Shown in pieces: positions 31,075 through 43,486 of a DNA stretch of 64,000 nucleotides; position 1 is the first letter of the stretch, and every line of letters starts with the position of its first letter. The notes beneath the pieces are model-generated. The model was not told the DNA's origin, searched no databases, and saw nothing but the letters and a program-made list of their open reading frames with translations. This DNA is from Amorphophallus konjac (Eukaryota > Streptophyta > Magnoliopsida > Alismatales > Araceae), in the NCBI GenBank assembly GCA_022559845.1, contig CM040128.1, forward strand, positions 71,983,247 to 72,047,246, read 5' to 3'. The position numbers and the translations under genes were made by a program.

Positions 31075-32763
31075 ATGGGGTCCAACGACCTTGAGGGAAA
31101 TGATGGATCAGCGTCTATGGGTTATTTACCTGAAGGATATTCTGTGAATAGGCCTCCTTATTTCACTGGATATAATTATCCCTATTGGAAACATCGTATG
31201 CAGGTGTTCATTCGTGCCCAAGACTACGAACTTTGGCGAGTGATCAGCAAAGGTCCGTATGAGCTTACGGATAATGAGGACTTGTGGACCAAAGAATAGA
31301 TAAGGCAATCCACTGTCAACTGGAGTGTCAAACACATCATGCAATGCTCACTCCATCCAGTTGAATTCTCAAGAGTGGCTACCTGTGCATCTGCAAAACT
31401 AATGTGGGACAAGCTAGAGGTAATCTACGAAGGAACCTCTCAGGTACGAGAAACAAAAGCTAACATTTTAGTTTCTGAATATGAAATGTTCCGTATGAAG
31501 CCTGATGAATCAATTCAAGATATGTATGCTCGATTGACTATGCTTACTAATAGTTTAACTGATTTGGGAAAGAAATATTCAGAGCAAGAAATTGTAAGGA
31601 AAATTCTCAAATCATTAACTCCAGCATGACACACAAAGGCTACCGTGGTTGAAGAATCGAGAGATCTCGCAACTACCAAGGTAGATGAACTCATTAGGTC
31701 ATTGATGACCTATGAGATCAACCTCAAGAACAAAGAGGCTGAGGCACCTAAGAAGAAGTCCCTAGCTCTTAAAGCAGGACCCAGCGGTCAAGGCTCTTCT
31801 GATGAAGGTGAGGATTCGACAAGTGAGCGAGATGAGGATGATGTAGCCATGCTCACACGTAAGTTCAAGAAATTCTTGAGAAAGGAAGGTAAGAGCTTCA
31901 TGAGAGGAAGGTCAAAGGTAAGAAATGGTTTCAGATCTAATTTTAAAAATTCTAAAAAATCTGATAAAATCATTTGCTATTCTTGCAACAAACCAGGGCA
32001 TTTCAAGAATGATTGTCCCGACAGATTCAAAAAATCTGACAAATGGAAGGGCAAGAAGAAGAACAAGGCTATGGTGTCCACATGGAGCGATGAAGAGGAA
32101 AGTGATGACGGAACTAGCTCCTCAGACAAAGAAAAAGAAGATTTCTGCCTTATGGCCAAAGGTGATGAAGAAACTGAGGTAAATTCTCCATTTAAAGATT
32201 ATACAATTGATGATTGGGAGGATGCATATATACAACTCATGGAAAAATATGAAATGTACAAAAAGGAGAATAAATCATTGAAAAAGAAAATTAACTCATT
32301 TGTGCATGATCATAATATGAATGATAAGAATGCTCTACTTGAGACTGAAATTGAAGATTTTAAGAAAATGATTGAGGATTTGGAGGAAGGAAGAAAAGAA
32401 ATGGCTGACTTGGAAACTGAAAATGAGGATTTGAGAAATGAGATTGATAGCATGAAGCTCAAAATGCAAAGCTATGAAAAAGATAGTAAATTGAGCAATG
32501 AAAAGTATGAAGCTGTCAAACAAGTCAACATTCAACTTCTTCAAAATATTGAAAACCTACAAAAAGAGTTGAAGGATAAACAACAATCTTTAGAAAAGTT
32601 TGTGGATGGAAGAGAAAACCTAGATGCATTGCTAGGTACTAGAATGAATTTCAACAAGGAAGGGTTGGGTTTTGAACCAACAAACAAAAGGCCAATTGGG
32701 CTAAAAACTGTCACATTTGTTTCATCTTTCGAAGCTTCCACCTCAAACACAACTCTCACATAA
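31075..32763 (+). pseudogene. Sirevirus gag
   Basis: One frame of 563 codons, with stops at 31,297-31,299 and 31,627-31,629. It starts MGSNDLEGNDGSASMGYLPE. It has the copia gag motifs YFTGYNYPYWKHRMQVFI and AKLMWDKLEVIYEGTSQV, a CCHC knuckle CYSCNKPGHFKNDCP (near 31,975-32,020), acidic Ser/Asp stretches, and a long coiled coil (about 32,250-32,620; EIEDFKKMIEDLEEGRKEMA). The frame continues in phase beyond the TAA at 32,761 into a basic, His/Gln-rich linker and then pol. A long C-terminal coiled coil in gag is usual in Sireviruses. Confidence 0.88.
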
Positions 32764-35700
32764 AACCAGTAAAAACAAAAGAAGAAAGGGAAAGAAAAGA
32801 TTGAAGAGGCAATCACCAACATTCCCAAAAAGCATGTCCAAAAACCTAATAAAGGTCGACCTTCCCCGCAGCATAGGTCAACACTTCCTTGGCCATTGCA
32901 TGCTCAACCTTCCAGATTTCACCACAATTGGATTGCACACTCATATAGGCCAGTATCACCATATCTTTGGGAAAATTGTGATTTCTGTGTTCATCAATCC
33001 CATAGGTGGCAAAACAATCAGTTTCAACTCAAAACTAACCAACGGCCTCAATGGTTTAAGAAGCAAACCTCCTCAAACTTTCACAAAATCCAACAAAGAA
33101 CTTCTAAACAAAAAATGAATGTCAAGATGGAAAAGAAAAATCAAATCCCTGCTCTAAGCAAACAAAGCATGAATGTTAAGAAGGTTTGGATTTCAAAAGA
33201 AATGGTTTCATGTTTTGAAATTCTGAAAAGCTTGAAGGGACCCAAATTTGGTTGGGTTCCAAACACCATTACTTAATTGCTTGTGCAGGAATGTCTTGCA
33301 GCCATGCATAACAGGTGGTACCTTGATAGCGGCTGTTCAAGATACATGACTGGAGATAAATTAAAATTTTGTCTCTTGGAAGAAAAGGAAGGAGGATATG
33401 TCACATTTGGAGGAAACAATAAAGGAAAAATCATTGGAACAGGTAATGTAGGTAAGAACCTCTCCAACTCCATTTGTAACGTGTTGTTAGTTAAAGGATT
33501 GAAATATAACCTGCTTAGTATAAGTCAATTGTGTGATAAGGGTCACAAAGTGTTGTTTGACTCGCATGAATGCAGAATTCTTGAACCAAAATCTGACAAA
33601 GTAAAATTTTCTGGTAAGAGAGTTAACAATATTTACATGATTGACTTAGATGATCCTGCTCATTTAAATCTTTGTCTTGCTGCACCAAAATCTGAACTTC
33701 CATGGATATGGCATCGTAGACTAGGACATGCTAGCTACAATGTCTTGCATAAACTCTTGAAGCATTCAATGGTGAAAGGTTTGCCTCAACTATCCTTTAA
33801 ACAAGAAAACAAATTGTGTGATGCATGTGCCCTAGGTAAACAAACTAGAAAATCATTCAAAGGAAGATCTGAAAATACATCATCCAAACCACTCGAGCTA
33901 ATTCATATGGACCTATTTGGCCCAACCAGAACTACTAGCTTAAGTGGTAGAAAATATGGATATGTCTTGGTGGATGATTTTTCTACGTTCACATGGGTTT
34001 TCTTTCTCACACACAAAAATGATACTTTTGATGAGTTTCAGGCACTCTACATGAAGATAAAGGAGGACGATGAGTTTAAAATTTCCAAGATTCAATCTGA
34101 TCACGGTGGTGAATTTGAAAAGGCTAACTTCTATAACCTTTGCAGGACCGAAGGGATTTCACACCGATTTTCTTCACCAAGAACGCCGGAGCAAAACGGT
34201 GTGGTTGAAAGGAGAAACCGGACACTTATAGAGATGGCAAGAACCATGCTTGCTGAACGGTAACTTCCAAGGAGGTTTTGGGCTGAAGCGGTAAACTCGG
34301 CATGTTACATTATTAGCCGCTCTATGGTAAGGCCACACACCAAAAAGACTCCTTATGAGTTGCTAAAAGGTAAAAAGCCCTCTCTCTCACATATGAAAGT
34401 GTTTAGATCGAAATGCTTCATTCACAACAATGACAAAAGAGACTTAGATAAATTTGAGCCCAAGAGCGATGAAGGTATATTCCTTGGATATTCTGATAGA
34501 TCTAAGGCTTATAGAATTTACAATATCAAAAATCAAACTGTGGAAGAATCACCCCATGTTTCCTTTGATGAATATCATGATTCTAACAATGATAACTCTT
34601 GCAGGAAAAATAATGAAGATGGGGAATTCCTAAGCATAAAGGACAAGAGTGATCCTCCACAAGAAGAAATAAAAGAAGATGGTGACCGAGCTGAATCAAG
34701 TAATGCAAGGGATCAAGCTCCAGGAGAAGGTAACGATTCTACAAACATTAGAATTCTTAAGGATCATCCCTTGGAGAATGTCATTGGTAGCTTGAATGAC
34801 CCACCTAGAACTAGGTCACATTTTAAAATTATGAAAGAATTAGATCAACTTGCTCTTGTCTCGCAGCATGAACCCAAAAATATTGATGATGCTTTAAAAG
34901 ATGAAAACTGGATAAATTCCATGCAAGAAGAGCTAAACCAGTTTGAGAGAAACAAAGTTTGGCATCTTGTTCCTAGACCTTCATCACAATTTGTCATAGG
35001 CACTAAATGGGTCTTTAGGAACAAACTAAGTGAGGATGGCAAGATAATAAGAAATAAGGCTAGATTGGTGGCTCAAGGGTATAATCAAGAGTTTGGGGTA
35101 GACTTTGATGAATCTTATGCCCCGGTTGCTAGACTCGAAGCCATCAGAATTTTACTTGCCTTTGCATGCTCCCTTAGAATAAAGCTTTATCAAATGGATG
35201 TCAAAAGTACTTTCTTGAATGGCTTGATCAAAGAAGAAGTCTACGTTGAGCAGCCCCCTGGCTTTGATAATTCTAACAATGCAAATTTGTATACAAGCTA
35301 GACAGGGCACTCTATGGACTTAAGCAAGCATCAAGAGCTTGGTATGAGAGACTAAGCTCGTTCCTCATTGGAAAAGGGTACACACGAGGTAAGGTAGATC
35401 AAACACTTTTCACTAAAAAGTAAGGTAAGAACATCTTGATTGTTCAAATTTATGTTGATGATATTGTGTTTGGTTCTACTAAATCTGAAATGTGTGAGGA
35501 ATTTGCTAACCTCATGACTAGCGAATTTGAGATGAGCCTAACGGAAGAACTCCAATTCTTTCTCGGTTTGCAGGTCAACCAAGGACAAGATGGTTGTTTC
35601 ATAAGTCAAGCCAAATACATCAAAGAGCTGCTGAAAAGATTTTACATGGCAAACAGCAAAATCATTGTAACTCCGATGAGCACCTCAACTTCACTGGATT

Positions 35701-36413
35701 CGGATGAAAATGGTAAATTGGTGGATGCAAAGGTCTATAGAGATATGATTGGTTCTTTGCTTTATTTGACTGCATCCCGACCAGATATCCAGTTTAGTGT
35801 ATACCTTTGTGCTAGATTTCAAGCTAGTCCTAGAGAATCTCATTTGACTGCCGTCAAACGTATCCTTCGATATCTTGCCGGCACTCAAGATTTGGGATTG
35901 TGGTATCCGTCTTCATGTGATTTATCTCTTATATCTTATTCTGATGTGGATTACGCTCGATGCAAGCTGGATCGTAAGAGTACTAGTGGCTATTGCCAGT
36001 TTCTAGGCGGGTGTTTAGTTTCTTGGGCCTCCAAGAAATAACACTCGGTTGCCCTCTCAACCGCGGAGGCAGAATATGTTGCTGCGGGGAGCTGTGGCAC
36101 CCAAGTGTTGTAGATTAAACACCAACTCCAAGACTACTTGGTGGATCTTGGTTGTGTCCCGATTCTGTGTGATAACACTAGTGCTATCAACCTTGCAAAA
36201 AATCTAGTCCAGCACTTTAGGACTAAGCATATTGAGATTAGGCATCACTTCATTAGAGATGAGGTCGGTAAGAAAAATTTTGAACTGCATTTCATTGATA
36301 CTCTAAATCAAATTGCTAATATTTTCACCAAGCTCTTGTGTAATGACAGGTTTTCAACACTCAGAAGGGAGCTTGGTCTTTACCGACCTCAGGCCAATAA
36401 GAATTTGAAATGA
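32764..36413 (+). pseudogene. Sirevirus pol: protease, integrase, RT, RNase H
   Basis: In the gag frame up to about 35,300: protease (WYLDSGCSRYMTG near 33,319), the pre-integrase finger (HRRLGHAS ... LCDACALGK), integrase D, D and E (HMDLFGP, QSDHGGEF, NGVVERRNR), and RT ([27 protein letters not shown]). A TAA at 34,261 replaces Gln. A frameshift near 35,300 precedes [22 protein letters not shown] resumes with IYVDDIVFGSTKSEM (35,436 on), then RNase H (LSTAEAEYVAAGS, CDNTSAINLAKN, KHIEIRHHFIRD) to 36,413. Extra stops lie at 32,770 and near 33,274, 35,420 and 36,040. Catalytic residues are otherwise kept, so the decay is modest. Confidence 0.9.
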
Positions 36414-38268
36414 TGATCATGTTCAATTTAGTGTGTGTTTTTACAGATTGGTGTTTCCTGCATTGTTGATATGTCAATATGTCATTTTTCATTGCATGTA
36501 GATGCATAATAATGAATTAAGATCATGTTCATAATGTATTGTATGGTTTGTGTCGCATCATTCTTGCATGACCATGGTATATCAAATGTTGATGTATGGA
36601 AGGGCAGGTTATGCTTGTCTCGAAGCACTCAATATGCGTGAAGTTTCACCTCCGCCAAGTACCATGTGTCAATGTCGCATATAGGCCATATAGTAAGGGG
36701 GAGTTGTCCTTGTGCAACATTCATGCATATTCATTCTGTGGCATTTAATAAGTGTACAACCATGCGTTGGGTCATACATTTCATTTCTGCTACCTTCATG
36801 AGTGACTAGGTCAACCTCCTTTGCCATTCCACTTGATTGCAAACATAACCCCTTCGCGTATCCATTGCATATCCTTAGGGGGAGTTTTGTTGATTCTCTT
36901 AACCTCTTGCAAACTGCACTTCAGTGACTTACAGTCTGGTTTGAGTTCATGAGACAGATGGACATATGGTGTAAGAGCTTTCTATTATATGCCCTAATGA
37001 TTGTCCATCCAATGAAAATGCTTCAGATTTAGTGATTTCCTTGACGTTCTGAAATATCTGTTATGAAATCATCTATGTTATGTGGTTTTAATAGACCTTA
37101 ACTAGAGATTGCATATTGTGCTTTGAATGACTATCCTGATATCTGAAAATTCAAAGTTCATGACCATCTTGGTGATACACTCAAGCTTAGTATTATTTTT
37201 AAACATCTTGATGAGATGAAATTCTTGAAAATCAATTTGACAGAGCAATGATATTGTTGCACGGAGAAATATGTCATGTCATCAAATCAAGTGACAAACG
37301 CATATGTCATGATGTGCCCTTGTTATCTCTGTCTTAAAACTTTTGGACTATAGGCAGAGCAATGACATAATTGCTGAGAAATATATCCCCTCATCAAAGA
37401 ATTGAGAATGGATATGGCATGACGTGACTTTGCTATCTCTGTTCATCTTGAAACATGACAGTCAGTCTTACCAAATTCCTAGGAATACTGGCGTCTAAAC
37501 AACGTATATTCTTACGGCTTAGAGGCATGTACTAGACTTGATTGCTCATAAAATATGAGTCTTGTGTCTTCAAATGCAAATGATATTGATAATCAAACTT
37601 GTTGAATTCCTAAAAATTCCATGCTTTAGTCATGATTGTTTAGCCTCAATACATGCTTTTGTGTTATTGCCTTTGTCGTTATTGAATATGGATATATAAG
37701 ACAAGGGAAGGTAAAACACTGCCATGATATGCACCTTTGGTTCATTTCTATTAAATCTTGGATGTAGCTGCTTTTCGAACTCTGTTGATGATCTCGGATT
37801 TCATTAGCTTTGAACCATATATGTTGCTCACGGCATGCTTCAGTTTTGCATATAATGGCTTGCTCTCTACTCCTTTCAGCTATGGTCTCACAGACATTTT
37901 ACTATTATCACTCCTTTTTTGCTGTTGGCAAAGGGGGAGAATTCTTTGTGTGAGTCCTTTGTCGCGTTAGCTATGCGTTATCGCGTTGTCTTTGGGGGTT
38001 GTGTGAATGGTGTACGGGGAGAGTCCAAGGGGAGAGAATCCATTGCTCCCTTTGCATCTCATATGTGTATGTGCTGGGGCTTGGGGCTTGCATAACTGCT
38101 AGCATTCATATTGCATAGCATTCATATCTGCATTCATAATTACATTCCCATGCTATTACTATCATGAATCTTGAGCTGCATATATTGCATTTATTATAAC
38201 TTGTGCCATTTTAGACATTCATATCACATAATGACTCACAGTGTTGCCATCATCAAAAAGGGGGAGAA
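36414..38268 (+). other. Sirevirus 3' non-coding region with four polypurine tracts
   Basis: There is no long open frame. GGGGGAG tracts occur at 36,695-36,703, 36,877-36,884, 37,930-37,941 and 38,255-38,268. The last abuts the 3' LTR and is the functional polypurine tract. Repeated tracts here are a known Sirevirus trait. An imperfect tandem duplication of about 117 bp lies at about 37,237-37,440, shown by two copies of CAGAGCAATGA followed by GAGAAATAT. Confidence 0.8.
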
Positions 38269-39720
38269 TGTTGTGTCCCTGAAGTCATTTGAGTCATTCT
38301 GTGGTCACTTGGGTCATTCGACATCATTCTATGGTCATATTATTGGGTCCCGTGAGGTGTAAACGGATCTAGAAGGGGGGGTTGAATAGATCCTATCAGA
38401 AACTTTGGCCTATTTAAAACTCTTAGCTAGCGGAAGCTTAAACCACTCTTATTAAGTGAATGAATCACTTAGGCACGATGCACAACGGAATTAAGTAGAG
38501 TGGCTCAAAAGAAAAGACTTGAATTACAAGCTATGAAACATCCACGCTTCTTTAAGTGAATTACAAAGCATAACACATAGATGGACATGCAATAGCTTGC
38601 AACAACCGTGCGTGTGTGTGTATGCTATGTTGATCACTCAAAGTGCATATGTGTGTGAGCAATATAACCAAGTGTGGAAGCACACGAACCTGCGAATGGG
38701 GTTAGAAGATATAGGGCAATCACACAAAATAAATAGCCCACAACACAGGGATTTTAAGGTGGTTCAGTTGCAACCCCGCAACCTACGTCCACCCCTCACC
38801 AAAACCCGGTGAGGCTTCCTTGCTGACTCACAGCTTGACCCGAGGACACGCCCCAAACCACAGAACAGAGAAAACTCTCTTTCTGTCTTCCTACACACAA
38901 AGCCGGCAGGGACGGCTACACCGCAGATCGGAGAACTTCCGATTGCCTTCCTACTAACCACCTGGTAGGGACGTCAACACCGCAAATCGAACAACCTCCG
39001 ATTGCCTTCCTACTAACCACCGGTAGGGACGATTCACAAGTTCAAGTGTTTAACAATATTGAAAGTAAAACATATGTGAAGGAATTAAAACAAGAGATTG
39101 AGTAAGAAGGAATTGGCCCTTGTATCGATATGCTTTGTTGATCAGCAGCAGGGATCTCTTCTTCTTGCAGATCAATATTCTTGTAATCACCCTTGAATGG
39201 ATGCTTGTTCTTCACGGAGTACTATTCATGTGAACAGTAACTGTTCTTCCAATCTCCTCTCTTGATCTTCTTTTTGATCTCTTTGAATGGATGAAGAAGT
39301 GAATAGATGCTACCTTGATCCTTGCTTCCTTCTTCACAGATCTTGGAAGATGATCTCTTTGATATGAGCTTGAATACCTTGGATTGAATGAAGATGTTCT
39401 TCACGGAGTACTTTTCACGTGAATAGTAACTCTTCCTTCAATCTCCTCTTTTGATCTTCTCTTTGTATCTTCTTGAAGTGGATGAAGAGAGTAATTGATT
39501 CTACCTTGAATCTTATTTCTTCAACAGCTTCTAGGAGTTTGAATGCTTCAGAAATCACCTTGGATGAATCGGAATGATGTAGATGATTTCTCTTGAAGAT
39601 CTTGAATGAAACTAGCTTCCTTAGATCACCTTGATAGCCTAGCTTGCATCTGATCTTCCTTGAAGGTTGTTTGCCTTGATTTGAGCTTGAATCAACCTTG
39701 CTTGGATGAAGAACTTCTTC

Positions 39721-39752
39721 ACGAAGTACTGTTCACGTGAACAGTACTTCGT
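39721..39752. repeat. Perfect 32-bp palindrome with CACGTG centre
   Basis: The two 16-base halves (ACGAAGTACTGTTCAC and its reverse complement) meet at the centre without a spacer. Diverged copies lie at about 39,213-39,245 and 39,403-39,435. The Sirevirus LTRs carry related GTGAACAGTACTCC elements in the same part of R/U5. Confidence 0.9.
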
Positions 39753-39968
39753 CCCCTTTAGATCTTCAATTAAGCATATGGAAGCCCCCTTGAAGCATTA
39801 GGTTTTCCCTCCCCTCAAGTGTTGGTTTTATAACCCTTGAATGGTCCATAGATGCCCCCTAGACCAGATCCACAAATCATGAAAGATTAGGTAAGATTTG
39901 ATTAAACAAATACATGGAAAGGGGCTAGCCACGAGGTGGATTTCGAGGTCAAACAAGGCTGCTTCGGG

Positions 39969-40165
39969 GCTGGCGGTCGACCTAAGGTTCCTGGCGGTCG
40001 ACTGCTACTGTAAAACTTGAAAACGGGCGATCCCTGGGATTTTCGGTCGACCGCCACTGGCTGGCGGTCGACCGCTACTGAAAAAGCCTATAGACGGTGT
40101 GGCTCTGGCTGGGGCGGTCGACCGCCCCTGTGCTAGCGGTCACTGGGGCGGTCGACCGCCAGCTG
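39969..40165. repeat. GGTCGACC palindrome array of the solo LTR
   Basis: About seven copies of GGCGGTCGACCGCC, including the 18-bp perfect palindrome GGGGCGGTCGACCGCCCC near 40,111, lie 135-335 bp upstream of the minus-strand TATA box at 39,832. Confidence 0.88.
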
Positions 40166-40306
40166 GGCAGACCCCCAGTTCAGCCGGGTCAGTCCATTAA
40201 CCTTTTTAGCTTCGTTGCTTGACTCCTTTAGCAGCCCATTCATGTCTATAGCATCAACCTTGACTGTCTTGTAGATTTGATTATAGAGTATTCAATCAAA
40301 TTTTTG

Positions 40307-40400
40307 TTCCGGGGGCTCCGCCCCCGGAAACCCCCGCAAGGGGCGCTGCCCCCTTGACCCCCGCGACCTGACCGCGCAGGTCGATCCGCGTGCGAGGGCG
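40307..40400. repeat. GC-rich hairpin cluster
   Basis: A perfect hairpin at 40,307-40,329 has a 10-bp stem (TTCCGGGGGC) and a 3-base loop. Smaller inverted GGGG/CCCC pairs and GACC..GGTC follow. The sequence is far richer in G+C than its surroundings. It lies in the distal U3 of the solo LTR. Confidence 0.75.
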
Positions 40401-40407
40401 CAACATA

Positions 40408-40539
40408 GAGCTTTCATATTTTGCATTGAGCTTTGACATTTGCATTGAGCTTTGACATTTGCATTGAGCTTTCACGTTTGCATTGAGCTTTCACATTTGC
40501 ATTGAGCTTTCACGTTTGCATTGAGCTTTCACATTTGCC
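40408..40539. repeat. Tandem repeat, 19-bp unit, about seven copies
   Basis: The unit is ATTGAGCTTTCACATTTGC, with variants GACATTTGC and CACGTTTGC. It sits between the GC-rich hairpins and the start of the solo LTR. Confidence 0.88.
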
Positions 40540-42756
40540 AATTCCACTTCATTCCTTGGATTATCTTGTAGCATGCTATCGAGAAGTTGCACCGACCTTG
40601 AATCATCCATAAGGTAAGACATGCACTGACCATATGAAGAATATGCAATGACCTTATGTGTGATGCTATTCAGCTTGATTTCTGTGCTTGAAACATGCTA
40701 TATGTTCGTGTATCCAATATTGTCATATGCCTTGATATCTGTCAATTCAATTGTCTAGATTGGTGTGCCATTCTTGAGCTTTTACACTGGAAGTATGATG
40801 ACCTGAAATGTATGAATATTAACATTATCAAATGCAGGTATAGTTCATTAATGACTAAAGAGACAGACATCATCAAAACCAACTAAAGAGGCAGACAGCA
40901 TCAAAACCATAAAGGATGTAATCATGTTACACACATGTTCAACATTCTCTCCTTTGTTCAACACATATGCATTCTGTAGTATTCTTGGTTTTGATAATGG
41001 CTAAACACTATTAGTCATTGATATCTTCCACTCTCATGTGATTGACATACGTGATGTTTTTATTCATGACAGATATGCTAATGAATGGACAAGGAATCAA
41101 GTGGCAATGGCCCAAGTGAAAGCTCATTGATCGCGCCCAAGCAAGGATGCAAATCTCATCTCTCTTACAAGCAAAAGTCGACATTTCATATTCGGCTCGT
41201 CACTCATCCAAGGTCAATGCACAAAGAAGTATAGCCAAGAGAATCCAAGGTTAAAGACTCAGTTGATACCTTCTAGACTATCAAGGGCGATGCCACAAAC
41301 ATGCACGGGCTGCTAATGGAGTTGAATGACGGAGTTCAAGACTTAACGGACCGACCCGGGCAAGCCCGGGTTCTGCCCAGCTGGCGGTCGACCGCCAGCA
41401 CAGGGGCGGCCGACCGCCTCAGCCAGGGATCGCCATTCTACATGTGTTTCAGCTGGCGGTCGACCGCCAGCCCGTAGCGGTCGACCTGAAATCCCAGGGA
41501 CCGCCCGTTTGCAGGTTTCTCAGTGGAGGTCGACTGCCATAAGCTGCAGGCCGACCGCCAACCCCGATGCAGCCTTGTTTGACTTCGAATTCCACCTCGT
41601 GGCCAGCCCCTTTCCATGGATTTGTTTAATCAAACCTTACCTAATCTTCCATGATTTATGGATCTGGTATGGAGGGTGTCTATGGACCATTCAAGGTCTA
41701 TAAAACCAACACATGAGGGGTTGGAAACCCTATCACTTCAAGGCTTCAAGGGAGATCAAGGGAGGCCATTTTCGAGGTACTGTAGCACCTCCGTGAACAG
41801 TGTTTCAGGAAGGAGTTCGTCATCCATTCCAAGGCATTCAAGTCCAGATCTGAAGCCATCTCAACCTCCAAGGAAGAAGAAGCAAGCAAGGGGTTCAAAG
41901 GTGATATAAACTGCATCCTTCTTCCTCTTCATCAACTCAAGAGGATCAAAAGGAAGATCAAAGCTACATCCAACACTCTCTCCATCAACTCAAGGTGATT
42001 CAAGTTCATATCTCAATCCAGCAACCTCCAGGGAAGAGTAGAAGCAAGAAAGGCTAATAAGGGAGATCAAAGGAGGCTGCAAGGGTGTGTTCAAGGGAGA
42101 GGAGTTCGAGTACTGTAGCTGTGAACAGTACTCCGGGAAGAAGTTCTTGATCATATCTCCAAGTGATTCAAGCTACTTCAAGAGGAGATCAACTCCAAGC
42201 CAAGTGAAGCATCAGATTCAAGCTCCAGCAAACTCAGACAAGATCTTTTCTCTTTGAACATATTTCATATCTTGTTTGAGTATTTTCATAATTGTTCTTT
42301 TCCATTTCATTCAAACATTTGGAACTGAAGATCGTCCCTACCGGTGGTTAGTAGGAAGGCCATCGGAAGTTGTCCGATCTGCGGTGTTGATGTCCCTACC
42401 GGCGGTTAGTAGGAAGGCAATGTCTTTCCAATTTGCGGTTCAGTGCGTGGCACTGGTGGAGCCTCACCGGATTTGGTGAGGGGTGGACGTAGGACTGGGG
42501 ATTCAGTCCGAACCACCTTAAAAATCTCGTGTGTTGTGGTTTGTTTGTGTGATTGTTTTGTTCTAGATGCATGCTTAAGTTCTAATTGATATAATAGTAA
42601 TCATCTTGCTAAGCAAATCATTGTGTCCTTCATTTAGCTAGTTATATTCCGCTGCGATTTGTTCTATCTAGCTATTTAGAGGGTTCCATTGGGAAAAGAG
42701 GGGCAGATCTATTCACCCCTCCCCTCTAGATCCGCTGTCCGCTACACAACAGGATG

Positions 42757-43055
42757 AAGATGGCTCCAGAAAGCGGCAGCACTTCGACGCAAAAACCAGA
42801 TTTCTCCCCCTTCAGGCCATGAAGTTAAGGGTGCTATTTATAGGCCCTCAAAATCTCTGGTCGAGCAGAGGATAATCCAGCAAGAAAAGAGGATAACTCT
42901 TAGCAAACTCTTGAAGATAATATCACCAAGAGTCCATAGAAATAAACAGAAGGTTCTGAGGATCAGATTTGGAAGAGAAATCATCAGATCAAACTCTCAA
43001 CTCAACCACGGAGTAGCAGAGAAAAGACCAGAACTGCCAGGACTCTCTGTTTGAT
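42757..43055 (-). promoter_or_regulatory. Minus-strand TATA promoter of an unassigned retroelement
   Basis: A minus-strand TATAAATA box lies at 42,842-42,835 (context GGCCTATAAATAGCACC), about 215 bp downstream of the 43,056-43,486 array when read on that strand. What it transcribes is unclear. Its leader would run into 29,187 and below if the Sirevirus were absent. I found no open frame there. Confidence 0.4.
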
Positions 43056-43486
43056 GTAACGGCTGCTCGAAAGACCGCCACATGAATGTAACGCGCCAAG
43101 GAGAGACCGTCACAGTAACCTTATCCCCAAGAAGATAAGGTCAACGGGAAGAAGATCAAAACAGTAGGACTCTTGAAGGAATGTAACGGTCACGGATGGA
43201 CGCGTTAGAGAGATGTAACGGCTGCACGACAGACCGTTAGAATCAATGGATAGGCTAAAGATAAGGATTGAAACAAAGGCATCAAACTTTAGGACTCTTG
43301 AAAGTGTAACGGTCCTGGGAGGATGCGTTAGAAGGATGTAACGCCCCTGGTGTAGACCGTTAGAAATAATGAAGATTGAATAATTAAGAACAGGAAATAA
43401 GCCCTGAGGGTAAGGACTCCTTAAGATGTAACGGCCAAGGAGTGGCGCGTTATAAGGATGTAACGCCCCTTTAAGGGACCGTTAGA
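43056..43486. repeat. GTAACGG ... ACCGTTAG module array (eight modules)
   Basis: Eight modules of about 26 bp begin TGTAACGG or TGTAACGC and end ACCGCC, ACCGTC, GCGTTAG or ACCGTTAG. They come in four pairs spaced about 100 bp apart, near 43,056, 43,089, 43,180, 43,215, 43,306, 43,338, 43,426 and 43,457. Each pair sits about 30 bp apart. Similar modules occur at 28,026-28,112 and 28,676-28,770. Confidence 0.82.

Larger units (their letters stand above)
38341..40963 (-). mobile_element. Reverse-oriented solo LTR of a related Sirevirus family
   Basis: This 2,623-bp insert is flanked by CATAT on both sides (38,336-38,340 and 40,964-40,968). Read on the minus strand it starts TGTTGAACAAAGG and ends GGGACCCAATA (expected CAACA). 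Its U5 resembles the Sirevirus LTR: GATCTATTCAACC near the end, and the GGTGAGGGGTGGACGTAGG block at 38,787-38,805 in reverse. A minus-strand TATAAAA is at 39,832-39,826, with a GGTCGACC palindrome array upstream at 39,969-40,165. No coding sequence lies inside, so it is a solo LTR left by recombination. Confidence 0.85.
29188..42751 (+). mobile_element. Sirevirus-type Ty1/copia retrotransposon with a nested solo LTR
   Basis: LTRs run from TGTTGTGTCC to CTACACAACA. The target duplication is a perfect GGATG (29,183-29,187 and 42,752-42,756). Primer site, gag, protease, integrase, RT and RNase H follow in copia order. It is assigned to the Sirevirus group by a large gag with a coiled coil, a palindrome array in the LTR upstream of the TATA box, and several polypurine tracts between pol and the 3' LTR. 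Without the 2.6-kb solo LTR nested in its 3' LTR, it is about 10.9 kb. Its coding frame has several stops and a frameshift, so it is defective. No env-like gene is visible. Confidence 0.92.
38269..42751 (+). repeat. 3' LTR of the Sirevirus, split by a solo LTR
   Basis: LTR sequence occupies 38,269-38,340 and 40,969-42,751 (about 1,855 bp together), matching the 5' LTR. TATAAAA lies at 41,699-41,705 and the palindrome array at 41,380-41,566. It ends CTACACAACA, directly followed by the GGATG duplication. Confidence 0.9.

Noticed and set aside
36414..38268. env-like gene after Sirevirus pol
   Set aside because: Only short frames of 60-70 codons exist there. The region fits a non-coding multi-polypurine-tract spacer.
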